Both the position numbers and the translations under genes were made by a program. A model generated the notes under the pieces. It made no database searches, was not told the origin of the DNA, and saw only the letters and a program-made list of their open reading frames with translations. This document shows positions 1-10,116 of a DNA stretch of 64,000 nt, in pieces. The DNA comes from Rhododendron vialii (Eukaryota > Streptophyta > Magnoliopsida > Ericales > Ericaceae). Location of the stretch: contig NC_080561.1 of the NCBI RefSeq assembly GCF_030253575.1, positions 5,261,001 through 5,325,000 on the forward strand, written 5' to 3'. Position 1 is the stretch's first letter. Each line of letters opens with the position of its first letter.

Positions 1-176
1 GTTCAGAATGTGATTTTAAGGGTACTCGCGAGAAATCAGAAAAAAAAATGATCGGGAAGGGCTTGATCCGAGCAGTTTTTTACTGAACCGTTTAATAAAA
101 AACTGTTCGGATCAAGCCCTTCCCGATCATTTTTTTTGTTGATTTCTCGCGAATACCCTTAAAATCACGTTCTGAT
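1..176. repeat. Hairpin-forming inverted repeat, cut by the left window edge
   Basis: Two arms of about 70 bp, roughly 5-75 and 103-176, are near-perfect reverse complements around a short spacer at about 76-102. Both arms carry the shared block TTGATCCGA/TCGGATCAA next to GGGAAGG/CCTTCCC. This is the structure of a foldback MITE. No target duplication can be read because the left flank is missing. There is no coding content; short open frames here are artefacts of the palindrome. Confidence 0.7.
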
Positions 177-491
177 CTCTTTGAACGGATCGGATCGTCG
201 TAATTCGATCGAAAAATAGGAGTCCTGCACGGCAAACCCGTGCGGGATCCCTTAGGAGATCCGGACTGTGTATATATACACACACTTTACCATCACAAAA
301 AGCAAAATGAAAAGAAAAAGAAAAAAAATGACGTACTTATTTTCCCTTGTACAGTAATCAATTAGTGAGAGAAATAAATTTGTTGGATTCAAACTCTACA
401 CATGCAAACAAAATGACGCACTTGACTTTGAATACACTGAAGCACCGAATAGCATGAGCGAGGCCATTCCGGACTAAGATTTCCAACACCC

Positions 492-827
492 ATGGCCTCT
501 TCATTCTCCACTGACTCGTTCAATCAACTCAGTGATGACTCACCCTCCACCACAACTCAGTCTTTCAACGACAACAGATACGAAGGCTACAACCCTTGCC
601 TGCCTTTCAAGCACTTCAACTCTTTCTCCAACTTCGCTGAATCCAAGTCTATTGTAGACTCCGCAGTCGGCGGAGGCGCGAGTCGGCTGGGGCGCGAGTC
701 GCCGACCTACTTCTCGAGCGTCGCCTTCATCTATGGCGGCGGATGTGTAGCTTCTTGTGGCGGCGGCGAGCAAGGCAGCAGTCCAGCGGAGGAGAAGGTA
801 AAGAGGCGAGGAGACTGGAGAGGGTGA
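492..827 (+). pseudogene. Clathrin light chain, first-exon relic
   Basis: The first ~55 codons read like the N-terminus of plant clathrin light chains: MASSF at the start, a Ser/Thr/Asp-rich stretch, then RYEGYNP and FNSFSNFAESKSIVDSAVG, matching the family pattern of a GY-P motif followed by F-SFSNFA-SESV-DSA. After codon ~60 the similarity is lost in Gly/Ser/Glu-rich sequence and the frame ends at TGA. The conserved LPPP-EM-EEG segment and the coiled-coil heavy-chain-binding region are absent, and no later exon is visible. I read it as a truncated, mutated exon 1 copy. The family assignment rests on remembered consensus. The opposite-strand open frame at 540-944 is a shadow. Confidence 0.5.
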
Positions 828-1153
828 GAGCGGAAGCGATGCTGAGGAGATGGTGAGAATGGTTGCAGAGAGAGGAAGGGAGGAGAGAAGAAGAGATTTT
901 CTTAGTCTCAGTTGGAACAGGGTAAAAAGGACTTTATTCACCATATCTGAGCCTATCTAGATTTGAAATTAATATTCAGGGTTGGGATCAAACCGAATTT
1001 AAAAAAGAGGACCGACTTCTAATTTTCTATTGTGTTTAAACCTTATGCTAAAATATTGTTTACTACCAATGGTCAAAAGAGAAATGGAAAAAACAAAAAA
1101 CTAATAACTAATAAGTCCATTTGCACAATTGAATTGAATGTCTTATGGGAAAT

Positions 1154-1262
1154 GATTTTGCCACTTCATTTTTTGTTAACGTCACTCCCCTGCAAGTGTA
1201 TTTTTGGTGCAAAAATACACTTGCAGGGGAGTGACGTTAACAAAAAATGGAGTGACAAAATC
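1154..1262. repeat. Near-perfect 109-bp palindrome (foldback)
   Basis: The arms 1154-1205 and 1211-1262 are almost exact reverse complements around a loop of a few bases at ~1208. Both arms contain GTTAACGTCAC/GTGACGTTAAC and CCCCTGCAAGTG/CACTTGCAGGGG. It is likely a small foldback MITE, or part of one. A transcript would form a hairpin with a stem of about 50 bp. No coding content. Confidence 0.75.
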
Positions 1263-1867
1263 AACAATCTATTTTATTAATCCAAAGATGAAAAAAGAGT
1301 GAAAATGCAAGCAATTCGAATCTAAAAGAGAGAATAATGTTACTAGTGTAGAACAGTAGAAGAAATAATGCAAGCAATTGGGTAATTTTCGGCCCATTTT
1401 TGGGCTATTGGGCTGCTCTCGCGGTCAGACTCATAGGCGGGGCCAAGCAGAAAATTCCTAGGCCCAAGCTTGTCCCATGATAGAATTTGGGCTGGGGCTC
1501 AGGTTGGGCAATAACCGGACGGGTCAACCAGACTTCAGGCGGTTCACGGGCCAGAAGGCTAAATGATGACCCTTACCAAGGTCCCCCCCCTACCCAGAAT
1601 TTTTTCTTTTTTCCAATCGCATCTTATATACATCAGTAGAGATTAGCAGAGGAGTTAGTTATTTTGTCCACAGGGGTCCAAAAGCTGTCCATAACCCTGA
1701 AACCCGCATTTATGGTGGAAGCCCTAGGAGTGGAGGCTAGGGAGAGAAGAGGGAGAATGGTGAATGCAGCGGTTAGAGTTTGGAAAATTTTCGTGTTGAA
1801 AAAAAAGAGTTTGGAAAATTTGAGAGAGAGAGAGAGGATTGAACTTGCTCTATCAATAGGATGTTTA
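1263..1867. other. Intergenic, no gene seen
   Basis: AT-rich sequence with a C-run near 1584-1592 and a short GA tract near 1823-1835. A weak open frame at 1664-1879 has no recognisable product. Confidence 0.5.
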
Positions 1868-2082
1868 GAGCATCCATAGTCGAATAAGCAAAATAATTTT
1901 TTTTTAAAATTAGCAATGTTGGATCAAAAAAGTGCTCACATTGGAATAATCAAACGTAAAAATCTCTAAACAACTTATCAAATTTTGGCTCTTCAATAAT
2001 CAAAGCTAGCAATATTTTGTCAATAACCAAATCTTATCTCTATACCAACATTACACAAAAATCTTCTCTCTCTTCCATTTTT

Positions 2083-2117
<35 letters not shown>

Positions 2118-2661
2118 AACGTTTTTTAAAAAACTGTAACTTTCAGATTTTTTTCTGTTTTTTAAGAATTTTTTTTTTTTTTTTTACAAAAAACAATTTT
2201 TTCAAAATTTTTGAAAACTACAAGTAAATAAAGTGTGTTTTTCAAAAAACTGTTTTTGAAATTTCAAAACTCTTTTATAGAAAACTGTTTTTTTACACAA
2301 AATATGTTTTAAAAAAACTGTATTTATAGTTTTTAAAATTTTAAAACTATTTGTGTAAATACAATTCTTTCAAATTATATTTACAGTTTTTAAGTGAACA
2401 AAGTGTGTTTTTTGAAAAACTATTTTTTTTGAACTATTTCTAACATAAATGGTTTTTTTTTTCCTTTAAAAATCGCTTTTTCAAAAAATATGCGTGAAAT
2501 GAAGAGAAAAAGTTTGGAGGGCCCATTGGTTTTGATTATGGACAAAAAATAACCAATGTGAGATTTGATATTGCTAAGTTTAGCAACCTTTAAATGGATA
2601 ATCAAAATCTGATGTGACATGTTTTGATTATTCACATTTGCTTATTCCACTGCTGATGCTC
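1868..2661. mobile_element. Tourist-like (PIF/Harbinger) MITE with TTA target duplication
   Basis: The ends are inverted: GAGCATCCATAGTCGAATAA on the left, and on the right the complement of GAGCATCAGCAGTGGAATAA. Both ends are flanked by TTA (1865-1867 and 2662-2664), the target-site duplication typical of PIF/Harbinger elements. The interior is A/T-rich, carries a TC repeat at ~2088-2115, and has no transposase frame, so the element is non-autonomous. At ~794 bp it is long for a Tourist MITE. Confidence 0.75.
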
Positions 2662-2667
2662 TTAAAG

Positions 2668-3432
2668 CTGTTCTTTTTTAGTTGACCTTTTTTTTTTATC
2701 GGCGTAAAAATTTATTAAAACTCGACAAAAGGGTACATCGAGGGACTTATCTGACCTTGAATTCGACTCATTAGCTAAGCTTTGAATAATAACCATGTCA
2801 CACAGAGTGAGATTGAAATCCCTTTGGGCTCAGTTTGGAGGACCTGAATCCTGAAAATTGGAGAATGCATGTGCTACATTTCTATGATTCCAGTTGTTTG
2901 ATAGAATGGACATGAAAAATGTGATTCAAAATGAAACATCGGCCAAGAATTACATTTCCATTCCCATAGAATTCTAGATATCACACACAATCCGGCAGTT
3001 CAACAAATATAGTACGCATGTAATAAAAGCCCAATCAATGGGGATATGGGCGAGGAGGAATATTAAAAACAAACCTAGTCTTTGACAATATATGCACAAA
3101 ATATCTAGCCTGAAAATTTGAGAAACTCTAGGTGGGAACGTTATGTTGTAAAATAGTGCCCCGAAATCAAAGTCGAAAGGCATCCGACGGAAGCCTAGAG
3201 AGTAGAGACCCGATCTGTCCTTGCCTTGCTTACTTCATTGAAGATTCAGAGCGCATTAGTAATGCACAACATCAGGTTCAATCCATAAAAAAATAATCAA
3301 ACTGTCGACTTTAATTTGGGGTATCTTGGTAGTAGTATAAAAGGCCAAGGGCATAATGGTCTTTTGACTCCCTCTTTTTATACTCCTTCCTTGGAGGCCA
3401 AGAAGTTTTTTTTCTTTCTAGAATATCCTAAA
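2668..3432. other. Intergenic, no gene seen
   Basis: AT-rich spacer without a coding signal or clear repeat termini. The direct phrase TTGGAGGCCAAGAAG occurs at about 3393 and again at about 3464, inside and just upstream of the segment shared with the 11.3-kb paralogue. Confidence 0.4.
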
Positions 3433-3607
3433 ATGTTATTTCAACCAATTAATAAACCTTTCTTGGAGGCCAAGAAGAGGTAACCAATATTCAATCAATT
3501 AATGTACTAATCTATTCATACCTGAAAGTCTTCTGCTCCGAGTAACTTATCGATTAAGAAAGGAATTCTCGAGTGTAGGCTTAACCGACCCCTTGATCTC
3601 CACTCTC

Positions 3608-3616
3608 CATAAATAC
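3608..3616 (+). promoter_or_regulatory. TATA-like box of Gly/His-rich gene copy 1
   Basis: CATAAATAC lies about 40 bp before the ATG and is preserved in the paralogue as TATAAAT at 11511-11517. The surrounding ~200 bp is also conserved between the copies. The spacing implies a 5' leader of only about 15 bases if the usual ~30-bp TATA-to-start distance applies. Confidence 0.5.
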
Positions 3617-3655
3617 TACCTCTCATCATCATAAATTTCCAAACACCTCAAGAAA

Positions 3656-4399
3656 ATGTTAGAGCACGGAGGCTATCAAGCATACGGTCACGGTGGTCAT
3701 GGCTGGGAACACCACAGCCGCGGTGGCTTTCGCCCACATGGCCGCGGTGGATTTCACCCATATGGTCGCGGTGGAGGACACCCCGGTCACGGATGGGGAC
3801 TTCATGTTCCTCCCCACAGCCGCGGCTGGCCGCAAGTACCCTTTGTCCGTCCACATGGTCACATGGCTCAAGGTTGTGGGGCCGACATTCACGGCGGGCA
3901 CCTAGTCCCTCCGCACGGTTACATTTCTGAGGATTGGGGCCCCCACATGTTCCACGAAAGATGCATACATGGCGCTGACGGCGGAGAAGATCATAACCAT
4001 GGCGCCGATGGCGGTCGTGGGGGTTGTCATGGCAGGGGCGGTCGTGGTTACGGCAGTCGAGGCAGGGGCGGTAGTGTTCCCCGTGGTCGTGGAGGTGAGG
4101 GACATGAACATGATCTTGGTGTGTTCATTTCTGAAGATTTGGGCCCCCACATGTTCCCTGAACGATGCATACATGGTGCTGATGGCGGAGAAGATGATCA
4201 TAACCATGGCGCGACACATAGTGGCGGCCGTGGGGGTTGTCATGGCAGGGGCGGTCGTGGTTACGGAGGTCGTGGCAGGGGCGGCCATCGTGGCGGAAGG
4301 CACCATTGGCATGGAGGTCGTGGGGGTGAGGGACACGAACATGATCTTGATGTGCTCATTGTCGGGCACATCCCCGATATCACCTCGACTTCTGCATAA
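3656..4399 (+). CDS. Gly/His-rich repetitive protein, copy 1 (247 aa)
   Basis: A single-exon frame of 247 codons, dominated by Gly, His and Arg in motifs such as GHGG, HGRGG, GGRGGCHGRGGRGYG and GHEHDL. It has no signal peptide or membrane segment and is probably disordered. Its His-rich composition could bind metal or nucleic acid, but I recognise no family. About 66 residues are repeated in tandem: two units start at ISEDWGPHMF and ISEDLGPHMF, and each ends at GHEHDL. Three points favour this frame over the other open frames on both strands: a TATA-like box ~40 bp upstream, an ATG in an A-rich context, and differences from the paralogue at 11561 that near the start are mostly third-position synonymous changes or whole-codon gaps. 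A TC repeat follows in the downstream region. Confidence 0.55.
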   Translation: MLEHGGYQAYGHGGHGWEHHSRGGFRPHGRGGFHPYGRGGGHPGHGWGLHVPPHSRGWPQVPFVRPHGHMAQGCGADIHGGHLVPPHGYISEDWGPHMFHERCIHGADGGEDHNHGADGGRGGCHGRGGRGYGSRGRGGSVPRGRGGEGHEHDLGVFISEDLGPHMFPERCIHGADGGEDDHNHGATHSGGRGGCHGRGGRGYGGRGRGGHRGGRHHWHGGRGGEGHEHDLDVLIVGHIPDITSTSA

Positions 4400-4632
4400 A
4401 TACAAGAGGATATATACCTGAAGAGTTGAAGAAATAAAGGACCCGCGATCCTTATAACTCATGTAGTGATTTGGTTGGAGGCCAGTTGGAGCAGTTGTTT
4501 CTCCTTCTGTTTGGCCTAGTGTGTTGTTCCGAATATTGTACCTGCTTTACTTATCTTATTGTACAACTGTTGCACGGAAAGAAAAAATACTTTTGCGGAT
4601 ATGTATGAAATGAAATACATGTAAATTGTACA

Positions 4633-4637
<5 letters not shown>

Positions 4638-4672
<35 letters not shown>
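4638..4672. repeat. TC microsatellite
   Basis: About 17 CT units, 240 bp after the stop of Gly/His-rich copy 1. A longer one sits at the matching place in copy 2 (12256-12302), so the repeat predates the duplication. Confidence 0.9.
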
Positions 4673-4675
<3 letters not shown>

Positions 4676-4740
4676 ACAAATTGGTACAAAGACTTACAAC
4701 TCAAAGTATATCAGAATCCATAGTGCACAATTAACCGTGG

Positions 4741-5471
4741 AGTATTAGACAAAGTACTCAATGATCTTTTCTTATCAGCATTTTTTTCACCGGCGTCAAC
4801 GATCGGTTACTTTGATCTCTCTTGGTTGGCACTGTCATCGTTTATTATTTCCTTCATTTCACCGCTCCATACTATAGATCAAATAATTCTTCGAATAAAC
4901 CAAACCACCTCAAGCCGAAGAAGAAAACAATTTCGATACATCGATGTTATACATAACTCTTACAGTCTCACAGATTTGACGTGGTCTCTGCTTCCATAGT
5001 TATAAAAGCAACAGCAAATCAACTCGACCTAGATCATTTTGGAGCATGCTGGTTCATGCAGAGTAAGATATACAGTATATCTGAGCTTCCAATTTAACTC
5101 CTCCAAGGTATTTACGGAACCGGATCACGAGTTCCTGGCTGTAAAGAAAGACCATGCATGGACTAATCGAATCGAAACAAGAGTAAACTAACTAAATATT
5201 TTATCACCTATTCGATCCAAATTTGATTGCAAAGTATGACCAGCTAGCAAAAGGCTCTATTGTTTTCACCATTTTTTTTTGTGAAACGGCAACAGCACAA
5301 AGGCCTTAAACAGCCAAAACATTTGCAAATGTAATTAAGTTTCTGTGTACTAATTTGCATCACTACATGCAACCTGACCATTAAGAAGGGACCCTTACGA
5401 TTTGCAAATGATCCCCGGCCCAAAGGCTACTGCATGTTTTCATCATATTAGTTCATAAAAATTAATTAACC
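4741..5471. other. Downstream flank of Gly/His-rich copy 1
   Basis: No coding signal. Parts are shared with the flank of copy 2: GTGGTCTCT near 4980 with 12457, and TGTAAAGAAAGACCATG near 5138 with 12556. The duplicated block therefore reaches about 5210. Confidence 0.5.
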
Positions 5472-5480
5472 CCATTAGGC

Positions 5481-5946
5481 ATTGCCGGCTTTGAGCTAAG
5501 GCCCAAGAGGCGTGGGCCTTAAGCCTCCAAAAATGTCAAAAAAATAGGGCCCCCACTTATTTTTAGGACCTAGTATATATGTGTTGTTTTAGGGACCAAT
5601 TTGAAACCCAATAAGACATTTTATACTTAAGCCCCAATGGCCCAGAAAATGGAAAACGGAATGCAGGAAAAAATAAAAGACAAAAAACAAAAAGGAGGAG
5701 TAAAATGTTACGGGATCGCCAAAAATCTCTGGGACCTTTCAAAATTATTCAGTGTGGTGGGTTATGGATGCATCTTTTTGCCCACTTAAACGCTACTGCT
5801 CCGGTACTTCTCATTACAAACAAATACTATATCCAAATCAAAATTATTCAGTGTGATTGACTTTTTATTTGATTTTCGTTTACAATTATTAAGGGCCTCA
5901 CTTTCGAAGATCGTCTTAGGCCTCCAAAATCTCAGAGCCGACCTTG
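5481..5946. mobile_element. Non-autonomous TIR element with 9-bp target duplication (MULE-like MITE)
   Basis: The 9-mer CCATTAGGC occurs directly outside both ends (5472-5480 and 5947-5955). The left end contains GCCGGCTTTGAG and the right end contains the complement of GTCGGCTCTGAG, so the ends form inverted repeats with a few mismatches. A 9-bp duplication is typical of Mutator-like elements. The 466-bp interior has no transposase frame. Confidence 0.65.
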
Positions 5947-5956
5947 CCATTAGGCT

Positions 5957-6770
5957 ATCATCTTAAAAAGGTATCCATGGATCGAGCTGATCAACCTCAA
6001 TAGGCACAAAGTAACTTAGAAAGAAAAAGAAGGAAATGTTTGAGGAGTACAATATGGGTGTCATTGATCTCCATTAAATAGAAGCAGTTCCTGTCCAGTT
6101 TCACTATGGTTCGGTCTCCTCCATTTTTCCGTCTTTTCGGTACGGTGGGACCCCAAACCAAAAATCATAATAATTCGTTTTGTAGAACTCAGTGGGAAAA
6201 ATTTTCATGCCGAAAATCAATTTGATCGGACTTCATTTTATATACTGAACAAATCGCGTTTGTGTGAAACAGAAAAAGAATGCCAATTAAGGTTTGAAAC
6301 TTTTTACATTATACTTTTTTTCTTGAACAAACATGGTTTGTTCATACACAAAATGACGACCGATCACATTGATTTTCAACTTTGATATTATTCTTGACTA
6401 GTTCTTCCAAATGAACGATTCTGATCATTTTTTCAGATCCGGAATGAACACAAAAATAAAAAATAAAAAATAGAGAAGACTAGACCATAGTGAACCAGAA
6501 AAGAACTCAATCCTCAGATGGCCTACCATTAGATCCCTACCTCAGCAGGCACTTTGACTTTGGCAAAGAAAAAATTGCACTTCTTAATTGACTTTTTTGT
6601 TTTGTATTTATTTAAAAATAATAATTTGCATTTGTTAGTTTTTACACCAATTTTTGTGGATTATTGGTTTATTTTCAATGAGAAATCAGAAAAGTCAAAA
6701 ATTATGACATCTACCTCTGCTTAACGTTCCTTCTTCCCAGGTCCCTAAAACCATGCAACGTAAAACCGTG
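5957..6770. other. Intergenic, no gene seen
   Basis: AT-rich spacer with no coding potential and no paired termini recognised. Confidence 0.4.
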
Positions 6771-6791
6771 CAACGTCCAACTTGCACGTGT

Positions 6792-7213
6792 TAAGCGGAC
6801 TGGGGGAAGTTGTTGTGCAGCTTCGTGCTGCACAGCGTGCTGCGCACCTTCCGGGGAGCCTTGCCGGCATCGGTCTGGCGATCGAAGACGTTCATCGCGT
6901 AGAGCTCGTCGAGTTCTACATGTGCGCCAAAAATTAGCTCGATCAAATATCGATAAGTGTCTCATCCGAACACATATAACTTGAAAAAAATGGATTCAGT
7001 GGTTTTGATCCAGTGTTTTGTATCCATCAGGATTTATTTTTTTCAAGTTATATATATTCCGATAAGGCACTTAACAAAATTTGATCAAGCTACACGTAGA
7101 ACTCGATGAGCTCTACGCGGTGAACGTCTCCGATTGCCGGACCAATGCCGGCAAGGCTCGCCAGTGGGTGCGCAGCACGAAGCTGCACAGCTACTTCCCC
7201 CGGTCCGTGTTAA
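6792..7213. repeat. GC-rich inverted repeat with coding-like arms
   Basis: The arms 6792-6990 and ~7030-7213 are diverged reverse complements around a spacer of ~40 bp. They run from TTAAGC at the outside to AACTTGAAAAAAA at the inside. Unlike the AT-rich surroundings, the outer ~120 bp of each arm is GC-rich and, read outward from the spacer, gives a similar peptide in both arms: VELDELYA, then NV, then AGKA, then VRST, then KLH. The source protein was not recognised. It could be a captured coding fragment inside a foldback element. Confidence 0.6.
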
Positions 7214-7552
7214 GCATATAGCTAGCTTTCCTTTTGAACTAGGATCAAACTATGAACACACAACTCGTCAACAAAAAGTAATAGTGCTTGTTTGTCCGTT
7301 AACAAAGTCGTACGGTCCAGAATTTTGCAGTAAAGTAAAGACCATATAGCTAAATAAGGGCATATATATTGATGTTTATTAGTCCATTAACGATCGAGTA
7401 AGAGGGTGTACAAAACTAAAATTTTAGTAGAGTGAGGGCTTAAGTGATTTTCGATCAAAGTACAAGGAGTTTTGAGTACTAATGGTGTAATTTGCGATGA
7501 TGATGGGAATCATGGGATCATGGGTGACGGGAGGTTCGAGCAGATTGAGCGT
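7214..7552. other. Intergenic, no gene seen
   Basis: Spacer between the GC-rich inverted repeat and the left end of the MULE-like element. No paired repeats or coding signal recognised. Confidence 0.35.
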
Positions 7553-7860
7553 GCTAGGGGCACATCACCTTAAAGGGATTCCGAATTCCTGCAGTGAGCT
7601 GAAAGCACCGCAGGTTGTAGCCCCCCAAAACGACGTCGTTTTGGGGGATTTGGCCAATCCAATAATAATACAAAACTATGTCATTTTGAGATCCTAAATC
7701 CCCCAACGCCCCAGAACTCCCCCAAATTTCAGGATGCTTTAGATTTCCACGACAACCATGGACGACGATAACCAGAACAGCAGTGCAACTCGAACACCAC
7801 CACCACCGGCGACCACGATCCACTTCCCACCACCACCGGCGAGCACCACTACCCAACCCC
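7553..7860. repeat. Left long terminal inverted repeat of the FAR1-type MULE
   Basis: About 300 bp that pairs, inverted, with about 10010-10430. Shared landmarks running inward are GCTAGRGGCACATCA, the CCTTTAAGG region, AGCTGAAAGCAC, the palindrome CAAAACGACGTCGTTTTG, CCAATCCAATAATAATACAA, and an ATG-GAC-GAC start at 7758. Long terminal repeats that reach into 5' coding sequence fit a Mutator-like element. Confidence 0.7.
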
Positions 7861-8112
7861 AGCACTCCCCCACCGCCGGCGACCACCCCTTGGCTTCTGC
7901 GCACTCCGACAGCTGTTACCCCCACCACGAAGGTCTCTCTCTCCTCTCTCTCTCAATTAGTACTAGTTGCTAAAAAAATCATAAATTGAGTTGGTAGAAA
8001 AAAAAAACCCCAAGTTCAAAAAAGGGTTTCATAAAAAATTGTAGGAGACAAGGTGCGGTATACGGGTTACTTTCGAATGCAGAAAAGCATCCAGAAAAAG
8101 TGTAGATTCAAC

Positions 8113-10116
8113 CTAGTGTATACATGTGCTTCGCATTCCCGTTGTGAACGACCACTTCATGTATACATGTGCCCACTTCTTTCTAATATCCCAAGTTTTC
8201 TTCATCCACATGTTATCTTGCAAGTTGTATTTTTTTATCAAAGTTTCCCAACCTTCTTCTAACTCTCGTTCATCCTCGTAGCCAAAAATGCAAGTATTGA
8301 GCTCTTTCCCAAAGTCTGAATCAGCCTTGAACAAATGGCCTAAATGCTTCAAAGCATTTTGATTGAGGTGAAAAGTGCACAATCCATGAGTAACGTCGGG
8401 CATGACAATTGAAATTGCCTTGGCCATTGCGGCATCTTGGTCTGTGAATATGGGCACGGGCTTTTTTTCCCCCATTGCACGCAAGAAGGACTTAAATAAC
8501 CATTCAAAAGATTCCGAAGTTTCATCATACAAAAGAGTCGCACCAAAAATTGCCGTCATTCTAAAATGGTTAAAGCCGGTGAATATAGCAAGTGGCCGAC
8601 ACTCTTTATTTGTTTGGAATGTTGTGTCAAAAGACACAGCATCTCCGAAAAGTCCATAATCTGTGATCATCTCATGGTCAGCCCAAAAAATATTAGTAAT
8701 CTTTTCCTCAATATCCAATTGAACGTCATAGAAAAAGTAAGGATTTTCAGCCACTCGAGTTTGAAAGTATCCTAACAAAGCCCCAGCTTCACCATATTGT
8801 AAACTCCTCTGTCTTCTTGCACGCAAGTAACTTCTATGGTCGTCTAGTGTGAAGCCTACGTTTTCCCTCCCCCAGATTGGGCACTAATAAAATCATGTGA
8901 TGCCTTAACCGATAAACCGCTGTCAACGGCTAACTCGATATTTCGAGCTTGTGCCTCACGTATCCTTCTTTGAGAGCGCAACAAAAAAGAAGTTTTAGGA
9001 TCATGGAAAACGTGATTGTGATTTTCTTCAAACTTCGTCACAGACCATTTTGATTTCTATCGGTTAAACACTATGTACATGAACGCAATGCATTTAGTTC
9101 TTGTCTCCCTTCGAGGTTGTTCTACCACTTGGGACCGATTATCCATCTCTATCTCGCCTTCCTTACTACAAACAAACTTCCGATTAATCATTATACCATC
9201 TTTTTTGCTGTTTGTGCAATAACATCTTCTAATGCCAAAACCCATAATTCTTGCATGATTATTGTAAAACTCATATGCATCCTCCTCCGATTCAAATTCC
9301 ATTCCAAGAGAAAGAGAGTAATCTTTGGACAACTCTTTCATAGTCTCCTCAGGTCCAGTATCACCTTCCATATATTCTAACATAAAGTCGTAAACATTAA
9401 GGTTAAAAATCATATTCTATAAGTAATTGTGCAGTACTAATAATCTACAAGTATGGTTAGACCTTACAAACTAAAAATCTTAATTTTTTGCTTCAAAAAA
9501 GATATGGGACCACAAGCATCATTAATCAGGGGAGTGCATTCAAACAAAAGGCCAAAAAAACCCACTCCCAATGCTCTTACCAATGGAGTAGTATAAGAAC
9601 ATAACTAAGTATAAAATAATACCCTCTTGTTTGGCCACTCTTACAGGAAATCTCCAAATTCTTTATCATTCGTCTCTATATTTTATTTTGACTTTCAATA
9701 GAAAATGATTTTCTAGATCCAATATCTTTTCTGGAATTTCAACCCAAAAGACAAAGTTCATTCCGAGAACCGAAAGAATACACTATATCAATATACAAAA
9801 TGGTAAGATCGGGGCTAGCTTGTCCATGTTTTCTTTTCCATTGACGAACTGGGAGGACCTTCCGAGACCCGAAGATTTTGAACAACTCAACAGGTTCATA
9901 TTTTGTGCGAGGAAAAATTATACTAATGACCACCGAAATTGAAAGAAAGCAGATAGAATCTTACCGGTTCGGAGAGGTAGGAGGTGCACACGTCGATGGT
10001 GCGCCATCAACGATTGTGGGCGGCAACAGAGGTGACGAAGTGGTGTCTTTTGGCGACGGCAATGGAGGAACGGCGAGGGTCGAGTTGCATGGCTGTTCTG
10101 GGCTATAGTCGTCCAT
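8113..10116 (-). pseudogene. FAR1-related / MULE transposase, broken and truncated
   Basis: Read on the minus strand, a Pro-rich first exon starts at ATG 10116 and ends at a GT donor at about 9960. The next exon (9413-9057) carries a FAR1-type zinc-finger domain (GMEFESEEDAYEFYNNHA, FVCSKEG). It continues, after one in-frame TAG at ~9056, with WSVTKFEENHNH (9041-8856). A one-base frameshift in a G-run near 8866 leads into the MULE transposase core (8826-8113) with SFDTTFQTN and FTDQDAAM, which supply the first two catalytic acidic residues. The frame ends just after GMRST, before the region expected to hold the third acidic residue, and no SWIM domain follows. The stop, frameshift and truncation make it non-functional. 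It lies between long terminal inverted repeats, so it is a decayed element rather than a host FRS gene. Confidence 0.85.
8118..8172. repeat. 12-bp direct repeat at the transposase truncation point
   Basis: GTATACATGTGC occurs at 8118-8129 and again at 8161-8172, where the transposase similarity stops. This is the footprint expected of a deletion or repair at short direct repeats. Confidence 0.5.

Noticed and set aside
540..944. 134-codon minus-strand frame over the clathrin relic
   Set aside because: No family resemblance, low-complexity Leu/Ser-rich sequence; the plus strand has the recognisable motif.
3902..4462. 186-codon minus-strand frame and a 150-codon +3 frame over the Gly/His-rich gene
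   Set aside because: These are Thr/Met/Ala-rich shadows of repetitive GC-rich codons. The promoter and the codon-position pattern of differences support the plus-strand Gly/His frame.
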